Assembly: GCF_001428805.1 (NCBI RefSeq)
Contig: NZ_LMIS01000001.1
Coordinates: forward strand, 2,096,976-2,160,975
Direction: 5' to 3'
Length of the DNA: 64,000 nt
From: Aeromicrobium sp. Root236
Lineage (GTDB): Bacteria; Actinomycetota; Actinomycetes; Propionibacteriales; Nocardioidaceae
Below the pieces are notes generated by a model. That model was not told the DNA's origin and searched no databases. It worked only from the letters and a program-made list of their open reading frames with translations. Numbering within the stretch: the first letter of the stretch is position 1; each line of letters starts with the position of its first letter. Below are positions 33,096 through 39,832 of the stretch, one piece after another. The translations under genes and the position numbers were made by a program.

Positions 33096-34234
33096 GCTTC
33101 GCTCCCCTCGGGCTCGAGACTGTCTCTGAATGCGACGTACTGGGCCTTCTGCTCCTCGAGCTCGGTCGAGCCGTCGACGTAGACGTGGTCGAAGAGCGCG
33201 GCGAGATCGGGATCGGGCAGCGACTTGCAGGTCTCGCGCAGGTGCTTGCCCAGCTCGTCGGCCTCGACGTCGAGCTCGTCGAAGAACTCCTGCGGCGTGC
33301 CCTGCGTCAGGAGGTAGCGCTTGACCCGCTCGATGGGGTCCTTGAGCTTCCACGTCTCGACCTCGGCGCTGTCGCGGTAGCGGCTCGGGTCGTCGGACGT
33401 CGTGTGCGCGCCCATGCGATAGGTGTAGGCCTCGATCAGCGTCGGGCCCTCGCCGTTGCGCGCCTTCTGCATCGCGGCCGTCGTGACGGCGTGGCACGCG
33501 AGGACGTCGTTGCCGTCGACCCGGATGCCGTCGAAACCGAAGCCGCCGGCGCGCTGCGCGATGGGGCCGCGGGTGTTGCGCTCGGTCGAGGCCGAGATGG
33601 CGTACTGGTTGTTCTGGCAGAAGAACACGACCGGCGCGTTGAAGACCGCGGCCCAGTCGAACGCCTCGTTGACGTCGCCCTGGCTGGTGGCACCGTCGCC
33701 GAAGTAGGCGATGACCGCCGCGTCGCGCTCGGGATCGTTGCGGCCGACCTCGCCGTCGAGCGTCAGCCCCATGGCGTAGCCCGTCGCGTGCAGGGTCTGC
33801 GCGCCGATGACGATGCTGTAGAGCGCGAAGCCGTGCTCGACCGGGTCCCAGCCGCCGAGCTCGACGCCGCGGAACAGGCCGAGCAGGAGCGCCGGGTCGA
33901 CGCCGCGGCACAACGCGACGCCGTGCTCGCGATAGGTCGGGAACGCGAAGTCCTGCGGGAGCAGCGCCCGTCCGGAGCCGATCTGGGCGGCCTCCTGGCC
34001 GAGGGCCGGCGCCCAGAGACCGAGCTCACCGTGACGCTGCAGCGCGTGCGCCTCGAAGTCGATGCGCCGACTCAGGACGAGATCGCGGAACAGGCCGCGG
34101 ATGGCCTCGTCGTCGCCCTCGTAGGAGTAGTCCGCGTGCGAGACGCGCTCACCCTCGGGGGTCAGGAGCTGGACCAGGGGAAAGGCTCCAGCAGGATCGT
34201 CGGCTACGTATGCGTCGGGCATGGTGGCGCTCAA
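33092..34234 (-). CDS. bkdA: branched-chain 2-oxoacid dehydrogenase E1 alpha subunit
   Basis: 380 residues with the thiamine-diphosphate motif GDGATSQGDVNEAFDWAAVFNAPVVFFCQNN, the substrate/phosphorylation loop YRMGAHTTSDDPSRYR and HGELGLWAPALGQEA at the N-terminal entry. It is the decarboxylating subunit of the BCKDH complex. A TTG start at 34234 is chosen because GAGGGAG lies 5-6 bases upstream; the in-frame ATG at 34222 would put that signal 17 bases away. It is the first gene of bkdABC; the 170 bases before it hold the promoter and no obvious Lrp/Bkd-type palindrome. Confidence 0.93.
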   Translation of the reverse strand: MSATMPDAYVADDPAGAFPLVQLLTPEGERVSHADYSYEGDDEAIRGLFRDLVLSRRIDFEAHALQRHGELGLWAPALGQEAAQIGSGRALLPQDFAFPTYREHGVALCRGVDPALLLGLFRGVELGGWDPVEHGFALYSIVIGAQTLHATGYAMGLTLDGEVGRNDPERDAAVIAYFGDGATSQGDVNEAFDWAAVFNAPVVFFCQNNQYAISASTERNTRGPIAQRAGGFGFDGIRVDGNDVLACHAVTTAAMQKARNGEGPTLIEAYTYRMGAHTTSDDPSRYRDSAEVETWKLKDPIERVKRYLLTQGTPQEFFDELDVEADELGKHLRETCKSLPDPDLAALFDHVYVDGSTELEEQKAQYVAFRDSLEPEGSEA

Positions 34235-34404
34235 TGCGACTCCCTCAATCGATCGGTTCGCGGGATTGCCGCTCCGATGTCGAAGATGCGAGACACCAGT
34301 GTCACAGGGGTGGCGGACGTTGGTGGACTCACATGGACGTGACTGGCATCACATCTGGACCCACCGTATCCCGGCAAAGACCGCCTGACAAAACAACGCT
34401 CCGA

Positions 34405-35715
34405 TCAGCTGATGGTCACGTTCGAGGTGCCCGGCACCTCGATTTTCAGACGACCTGTTGCATCCGCCGTTGCGATGACAGTGGAAGTCGCGAGATTCCG
34501 CTTGATGCGTACGCTCCTGGTCGTGCCCGGCGGGAAGAGCGGCGGCGTGACGACTGTGGCGGCATCCGCGCCGGTGAAGCTGAACCCCGCGGCGGATGCC
34601 TTGGCCAGCGTCGTCAGCCGTTCGGCCGTGATGCGGTGCACCGCGACTCCCCAGTCCCACTGCGCGTACGCCTTGGCCGTCGACGCGTACGTGATGACCG
34701 TCGGCGTCGACGGGTGGGCGAAGCGGTCCATGAGCCGCGGCAGGTACTCGCGGAGGTCCTGCGCCCAGTAGGGGAACGAGTGGGTGCCGAACACGTAGTT
34801 GTCGAGGTGGTGCGCGATGCCGGCCTGGTCGAGGTGCCGGTGGAACGCCAAGGTCGACAGGTGCGTGAGCGTCTCGATGACGTTGCCGGAGATGCTGAGT
34901 CCCGATTGCAGGGTGTCGAGCTGGCCCGGCAGGCCGGTCGCGGTCCACATCTCGACGTCCATCCCGCGCAGGTTCTCGACGAGGGTGCCGGGGTCGTGGC
35001 CCTGCCAGTGCGCCCCGTTCGTGAGCGGGTCGCCGAACATCTGGAACGGCTGCCCGCCGTTGAGCGCGACGTTGGTCCCCTCGATCACGAACGACGCTCC
35101 CGCGCGGACGACGGGGTCGCGGTAGATCTCCGGGGCGCCCGAGAACGTGGCGACCGACGTGAACAGCTCCGGATGGCGGGCGGCGGCGTGCATCGCGCCG
35201 AACCCGCCCTGCGAGAGTCCGGCGATCGCGCGGTGGTCACGGTCCGCGACCGTCCGGTAGTTCGCATCGATCCACGGGATGACCTGGTCGACCTCGAACG
35301 TCTCCCACTGCTGCCGGGCGCCTGCCGGGTTCCACCAGTCGACGAACCAGCCCCCGCCGTTGCCGTCGTAGCCGGCCTCCGGCAGCACCAGGATGACGTC
35401 GCGCCCGGCGGTCGTACGTACGGCGTCGCCGGCACCGGTCCAGTCCGAGGGGCGACCCGAGGTGCCGTGATACAGGTACAGCACCGGATAGCGCTCGGTC
35501 GATGCGTCATAGCCCTCAGGCAGCACGACGCGGATGTGCACGGGTTGCTGCAAGGCGTCGGTCGACACGGTCGTCTCGACGATTCGGTCGCCGGGGTGCG
35601 TCGTGTCGACGACGGTCAGTCCGTGGCCGCTGACGGGCGCCGGCTCGGCCGAGGCACTGCCCGCCGGCGCGACCAGCGCGATGGACACCAGGGCAACGAC
35701 GAGCAGACGGCGCAT
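34405..35715 (-). CDS. secreted alpha/beta-hydrolase esterase (antigen 85/esterase D-like)
   Basis: 436 residues. A signal peptide (MRRLLVVALV..., likely cleaved after ASA23) is followed by an alpha/beta-hydrolase domain with LYHGTSGRP, GLSQGGFGAMHAA with nucleophile Ser168, and HSFPYWAQDL, the likely catalytic His. This matches the putative esterase family that includes mycolyltransferases and siderophore esterases. The C-terminal ~110 residues (~330-436) are a separate beta-rich domain ending KIEVPGTSNVTIS, possibly wall-binding. The substrate is unknown. It stands alone. Confidence 0.83.
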   Translation of the reverse strand: MRRLLVVALVSIALVAPAGSASAEPAPVSGHGLTVVDTTHPGDRIVETTVSTDALQQPVHIRVVLPEGYDASTERYPVLYLYHGTSGRPSDWTGAGDAVRTTAGRDVILVLPEAGYDGNGGGWFVDWWNPAGARQQWETFEVDQVIPWIDANYRTVADRDHRAIAGLSQGGFGAMHAAARHPELFTSVATFSGAPEIYRDPVVRAGASFVIEGTNVALNGGQPFQMFGDPLTNGAHWQGHDPGTLVENLRGMDVEMWTATGLPGQLDTLQSGLSISGNVIETLTHLSTLAFHRHLDQAGIAHHLDNYVFGTHSFPYWAQDLREYLPRLMDRFAHPSTPTVITYASTAKAYAQWDWGVAVHRITAERLTTLAKASAAGFSFTGADAATVVTPPLFPPGTTRSVRIKRNLATSTVIATADATGRLKIEVPGTSNVTIS

Positions 35716-35733
35716 GGACCGACGGTAGCGCTA

Positions 35734-35749
35734 GTTCGTACGTTCGTAC
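35734..35749. repeat. tandem 8-base repeat between the esterase and SMP-30 genes
   Basis: GTTCGTAC occurs twice head to tail, 18 bases upstream of the esterase start and 106 bases upstream of the SMP-30 start. The unit also contains the palindrome CGTACG at the junction, so it may be an operator for either divergent gene. Confidence 0.45.
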
Positions 35750-35854
35750 AGGTTTATGCGCCCGACGGGCAACATGTCGATCCAGCCCGTTGCCGTTCGT
35801 GTAGAGGACAGGACGCGGGCACCGGGCCGGCGCGGCGGGAAGGTGGGGATCGAG

Positions 35855-36697
35855 ATGGCGGAGCTTCGGGCGTTGCTGACGGGTCGCGGACTCGTGGAGT
35901 CACCGCGTTGGCACGACGGTCGGTTGTACGTGTCCGACTGGTCGAGCGGCGAGGTCGTCAGCGTGGACCTGACGGGCCGCAGCGAGGTGTTCGCGCGCGT
36001 CGACTCACTGCCACTCTGCACCAGCTGGCACCCGGACGGCCGGCTGCTGATCGTCTCGTCGCGAGACGGAGCGTTGCTGCGCCGCGAGGCGGACGGGACC
36101 CTGTCGACGTACGCCGACCTGGGCCGGCCGGGCTGGAACGACATCGTGGTGGACGGTCGCGGCAACGCGTACGTCAACGGCGCGGGCTTCGACCCGATGA
36201 CAGGCCAGACGTTCGGGACCGGGTCCGTCCACCTCGTCGAGGCAGACGGCTCCGTGCGACAGGTGGCGGACGACATCGCGTTCCCCAACGGGATGGCGGT
36301 GACGGCCGACAACGCGACCCTGGTCGTCGCGGACTCGTACCGGCACGAGCTGGTGGCCTTCACGATCGGCGACGACGGCGGCTTGTCCGACCGTCGGGTG
36401 TGGGCCGACCTGGTCGACGGCACCCCGGACGGGATCTGCGTCGATGCAGAGGGCGCTGCGTGGTACGCCGACGTCCCGGCCCAGAGATGCGTCCGCGTCG
36501 CCGAGGGCGGCAGCGTCCTCCAGGTCGTCGAGCTGGACCGTGGCGGGTTCGCGTGCGTGTTGGGCGGCCTCGACGGCCGGACGCTGTTCATCGCCGCGGC
36601 CCGGTGGCGGGGCATGACCCAGGTGCCGCCGGTCGCACCGGGCAGCGGTCAGCTGCTCGCGATCGAGGTGGACGTACCCGGAGCCGGCTGGCCCTGA
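35855..36697 (+). CDS. SMP-30/gluconolactonase family protein
   Basis: 280 residues forming a predicted six-bladed propeller. Metal-ligand positions are recognisable: Glu in LVESPRWHDGRLYVSDW, Asn in GWNDIVVDGRGNAYVN, Asn in IAFPNGMAVTAD, and Asp in VVADSYRHEL. Homologues hydrolyse sugar lactones or related esters with a divalent metal. ATG 35855 is chosen because it starts just before the first blade and follows GGGGAT; a GTG four codons earlier is also possible. It converges with the aminotransferase gene (7 bases apart). Confidence 0.87.
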   Translation: MAELRALLTGRGLVESPRWHDGRLYVSDWSSGEVVSVDLTGRSEVFARVDSLPLCTSWHPDGRLLIVSSRDGALLRREADGTLSTYADLGRPGWNDIVVDGRGNAYVNGAGFDPMTGQTFGTGSVHLVEADGSVRQVADDIAFPNGMAVTADNATLVVADSYRHELVAFTIGDDGGLSDRRVWADLVDGTPDGICVDAEGAAWYADVPAQRCVRVAEGGSVLQVVELDRGGFACVLGGLDGRTLFIAAARWRGMTQVPPVAPGSGQLLAIEVDVPGAGWP

Positions 36698-36704
36698 GCC
36701 GGGC

Positions 36705-37766
36705 TCACGCGTGCTCCTTGCGCCAGGCCGCGGCCCGGTCGAGGAAGATCGCGTTGACCGCGGAGCTGCCGACGCTGACGCGTACGCCGTCGCCGGCGAA
36801 CGGCCGCACGGAGACCGGGTCGCACCACGCGGCGAAGTCCATCGCGTCGTCACCGAGTGGCAGCCACACGAAGTTGGCCTGGGTGTCGGGCAGCTCCCAC
36901 CCCCGGTCGCGCAGCGCTGCGACCATCGCGTCGCGCTCCTGCACGATCGCCTCGACGCGCTCGGCGAGCTCGGCCTCCGCGTCGAGCGACGCCACGGCGG
37001 CGGCCTGCGAGAGGTCGGTGATCGCGAACGGCGGCGTGGCCTTGCGGATCGCCTCGGCGACCTGCGGCCTGGCGATCGCGTAGCCGACCCGGAGACCCGC
37101 CAGCCCGTACGCCTTGGAGAACGTGCGAAGCACGACGACGTTGTCGTGGGCGGCCAGCGCGGCCAAGCCGTCGGCAGCGTCGGCGTCGCGGACGAACTCG
37201 ACGTACGCCTCGTCGACCACCACGAGCACGCGCTCCGGAACGGCGGCGAGGAAGCGGTCGAGCTCCGCGGCCCCGACGACCGGACCGGTGGGGTTGTTGG
37301 GGGTGCAGACGAGCACGACGCGGGTGCGGTCCGTGACGGCGGCCGCCATGGCCTCGAGGTCGTGCGTCGCATCCGCCCGAAGGGGCACGCGGACGGTCGT
37401 CGCGCCGGTGAGGTCGGCGGCGATCGGATAGGCCTCGAACGACCGCCAGGCGTAAATGACTTCGTCGCCGGCCTCGAGGTGCGCGTTGAGCAGGGCATAG
37501 AGGACGGCGACCGACCCGGTGCTCGCGGCGAAATGGTCCGGCGAGAGACCGAACTTCGCCGAGAGCGCGTCGTACAGCGCGGTCGTGCCGGCATCGGGAT
37601 AGCGGTTGATCCGGCCGAGCTCGACCGCTGCGCGCTCCATGACGCCGGGCAGCGGGTCGTACGGGTTCTCGTTGCTCGACAGCTTGTGGTCCTCGCTGGC
37701 GGCGGCCTTGCCCGGCCGGTAGACCGGGATGTCGTCCAGCGCGCTGCGGGCCTTTGGCGTCGTCAT
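36705..37766 (-). CDS. histidinol-phosphate/aromatic aminotransferase (HisC/Pat-like)
   Basis: 353 residues of fold-type I aminotransferase. LSSNENPYDPLP, YPDAGTTALYDALS, CTPNNPTGP, VVDEAYVEF and TFSKAYGLAGLRVGYA, with the PLP Lys218, are all typical. The combination matches the actinobacterial Pat (aromatic 2-oxoacid aminotransferase, Rv3772 type) and HisC2, which cannot be told apart by eye. There is no his operon around it, which favours Pat. A TetR-like palindrome lies 18 bases upstream. Confidence 0.85.
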   Translation of the reverse strand: MTTPKARSALDDIPVYRPGKAAASEDHKLSSNENPYDPLPGVMERAAVELGRINRYPDAGTTALYDALSAKFGLSPDHFAASTGSVAVLYALLNAHLEAGDEVIYAWRSFEAYPIAADLTGATTVRVPLRADATHDLEAMAAAVTDRTRVVLVCTPNNPTGPVVGAAELDRFLAAVPERVLVVVDEAYVEFVRDADAADGLAALAAHDNVVVLRTFSKAYGLAGLRVGYAIARPQVAEAIRKATPPFAITDLSQAAAVASLDAEAELAERVEAIVQERDAMVAALRDRGWELPDTQANFVWLPLGDDAMDFAAWCDPVSVRPFAGDGVRVSVGSSAVNAIFLDRAAAWRKEHA

Positions 37767-37783
37767 GCCCTTGAGCGTAATAC

Positions 37784-37799
37784 CTGACCGTTCGGTCAG
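37784..37799. promoter_or_regulatory. TetR-type palindromic operator before the aminotransferase gene
   Basis: CTGACCG-TT-CGGTCAG is a perfect 7-base inverted repeat 18 bases before the aminotransferase ATG; its right arm includes the stop codon of the LLM gene. ACCGTTCGGT cores are typical TetR-family operators. No TetR gene is in the neighbourhood. Confidence 0.6.
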
Positions 37800-38773
37800 C
37801 CGAGCTGCTCCCGGAGCGCCGGCAGGAGGTCCGAGCGGGCCGCGTCGAGGAACGTCCGCTGCTGGTCGCCGCCGATCTGCACCAGTGCGACGTCGGTGAA
37901 ACCGGCGTCGACGAACGGCTTCACCGCCTTGACGATCGCGCCGACGTCGTCACCGCACGGGATCTGCTCGGCGACGTCCTCAGGGCGTACGAACTGGGAG
38001 GCCGCGGCAAAGGCCGACGGCCCGGGCAGCTCGGCGTTGACCTTCCAGCCGCCGGCGAACCAGCGGAACTGCTCGTGCGCCCGGGTCCGCGCAGCGTCGG
38101 CGTCGCTGTCCCAGCTGATCGGCAGCTGGCCGACCTTGCGCGCCGGCGAGCTGGCCCGCGTCTTCGCGTCGAACGCTGGACCCAGCTCGGGGTCGGGCTC
38201 GACCGCGATCATGACGTCGGCCCGTGGCGCGCCGACCTCGATCGACTGGTCGCCGCTGACCGCGACGCCGATTGGCACGCGCGACTCGGGCAGGTCCCAC
38301 AGCTTCGCCGAGTCGACCCGGTAGTGCTCGCCCACGTGGTTGACGTAGCCGCCGTCGAACAACGCGTTGATGACGTCGAGGGCCTCGGTGAAGCGCTCGT
38401 GCCGCACGTTGGCCGGTGGCCAGCCGGCGCCGACGACATGCTCGTTGAGGTTCTCGCCCGCGCCGAGACCCAGCGTGAAACGGCCGTCGCTGAGCAGGCC
38501 GACCGTCGCGGCCTGCTGCGCGATGACCGCAGGGTGGTAGCGGGCGATGGGACACGTCACGTACGTCATGAGCTCGAGCGACTCGGTGGCCTGCGCCACG
38601 GCGCCGAGCGTGGGCCAGGCGTTGGGGCTGTGACCCTGCTCGTCGAGCCAGGGATTGAAGTGGTCGCTCATCACGGCAAGCTCTAAGCCCACGTCCTCGG
38701 CGGCGACGGCATCGCGTACGAGCGAGCGGGGGTCGGACTGTTCGCACATCAAGGTGTAGCCGAATCTGGTCAT
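37796..38773 (-). CDS. F420-dependent LLM-class oxidoreductase (FGD-like)
   Basis: 325 residues of luciferase-like TIM barrel: GYTLMCEQSDPRSLVRDAVAAEDVGLELAVMSDHFNPW, then ARYHPAVIAQQAATVGLLSDGRFTLGLGAGENLNEHVVG, the signature of the F420-dependent glucose-6-phosphate dehydrogenase-like subfamily (TIGR03557 type). It probably transfers hydride to or from F420; the substrate is unknown. The lone gene is divergent from EamA. Confidence 0.87.
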   Translation of the reverse strand: MTRFGYTLMCEQSDPRSLVRDAVAAEDVGLELAVMSDHFNPWLDEQGHSPNAWPTLGAVAQATESLELMTYVTCPIARYHPAVIAQQAATVGLLSDGRFTLGLGAGENLNEHVVGAGWPPANVRHERFTEALDVINALFDGGYVNHVGEHYRVDSAKLWDLPESRVPIGVAVSGDQSIEVGAPRADVMIAVEPDPELGPAFDAKTRASSPARKVGQLPISWDSDADAARTRAHEQFRWFAGGWKVNAELPGPSAFAAASQFVRPEDVAEQIPCGDDVGAIVKAVKPFVDAGFTDVALVQIGGDQQRTFLDAARSDLLPALREQLG

Positions 38774-38823
38774 GCGGGTCCCGTACCCAGCGCCCGGGAG
38801 TGAACACGTCCGACGCCGCTGAC

Positions 38824-39774
38824 ATGATCGAGCGTGTGACCACCCGCAACGCCCGACTCGGCTACGTCCTGGTCATCACCGCCGCCGTGCTGTTCGGCAT
38901 CAACGGCGGCCTGTCGCGGGTGGCGATGGGTTCCGGGCTCAGCCCCGAGTCGTTCACGACCGTTCGCGTCACCGGAGCGACGCTGGTGTTCATCGCGTAC
39001 GCCGCGTGCTTCCGCCGGTCCGCGCTGCGCCGGCCCAAGGGCACCGCGATGCTGCTGGTGATCGCGCTCGGCCTCGTCGGCGTCGCAGCGCTCCAGCTGA
39101 CCTACAACGTCGCGATCGACCGGCTGCCCCTCGGCATCGCGCTGCTGATCGAGTACCTCGCACCGGTGCTCGTCGTGCTCTGGGTGCGGTTCGTACGCAA
39201 GGAGCCGGTGCGCGGCCGGATGTGGCTCGCGGTCGGCCTCGCCGTCGTCGGCCTCGCGATCGTCAGCCGGGTGTGGAACGGCCTGACGTTCGACGGGCTC
39301 GGCGTGGTCATGGCGCTGCTCGCGGCGGTCAGCTTCGCCACCTACTTCCTGCTCGGCGAGCACAACGTCGGGCTCGACGACCCGCTGCGCGTCATCCTGT
39401 GGGCCTTCGTCGTGGCGACCGTCGTGATGAACCTGGTCGAGCCGCTGTGGAACATGCCGGAGCTGGAGGGATCCACCTCGATGCTGGGCCGGCTCGACGG
39501 CCACTCCGCCAACCCGTGGCTCGTCATCGCGGTCATCGTCGTGCTGGGCACCGTCGTCCCGTTCTTCCTCGAGATGCTCGCCCTGCGCCACCTCCCGGCG
39601 ACGATCGTCACGGTGATCGCCATGCTCGAGCCGGTGCTCGCCAACGTCCTCGGCTGGGCGTGGTTCCGCGAGTCGCTGACGCCGGTCCAGGCCCTCGGCG
39701 CGGTCGCGGTGCTCGCGGGCATCGTCCTGGCGCAGACCTCGCGAAGGGTGGAAACGGTCCTCCCGCAGCCGTAG
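38824..39774 (+). CDS. EamA-family (DMT) transporter 1
   Basis: 316 residues with ten predicted transmembrane helices in two EamA repeats (about 15-140 and 155-295). NGGLSRVAMGSGLSPESFTTVR and the second-half PATIVTVIAMLEPVLANVLGWAWFRESLTPVQALGAVAVLAGI are characteristic. It probably exports amino acids or other metabolites; this is a family inference. The start is uncertain: GTG 38800, ATG 38824 and GTG 38836 are in frame with no good ribosome-binding site. Confidence 0.85.
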   Translation: MIERVTTRNARLGYVLVITAAVLFGINGGLSRVAMGSGLSPESFTTVRVTGATLVFIAYAACFRRSALRRPKGTAMLLVIALGLVGVAALQLTYNVAIDRLPLGIALLIEYLAPVLVVLWVRFVRKEPVRGRMWLAVGLAVVGLAIVSRVWNGLTFDGLGVVMALLAAVSFATYFLLGEHNVGLDDPLRVILWAFVVATVVMNLVEPLWNMPELEGSTSMLGRLDGHSANPWLVIAVIVVLGTVVPFFLEMLALRHLPATIVTVIAMLEPVLANVLGWAWFRESLTPVQALGAVAVLAGIVLAQTSRRVETVLPQP

Positions 39775-39802
39775 GGTGTAGCCACTCGCGGGACGGTGAC
39801 GA

Positions 39803-39821
39803 CCTGTCCGTCCGGGACAGG
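39803..39821 (+). terminator. small hairpin between EamA and the ABC exporter operon
   Basis: CCTGTCC and GGACAGG (39803-39809, 39815-39821) with a 5-base loop, 28 bases past the EamA stop and 12 bases before the permease GTG. It may end EamA transcripts or affect permease translation. Confidence 0.45.
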
Positions 39822-39832
39822 GGGACTGCACG

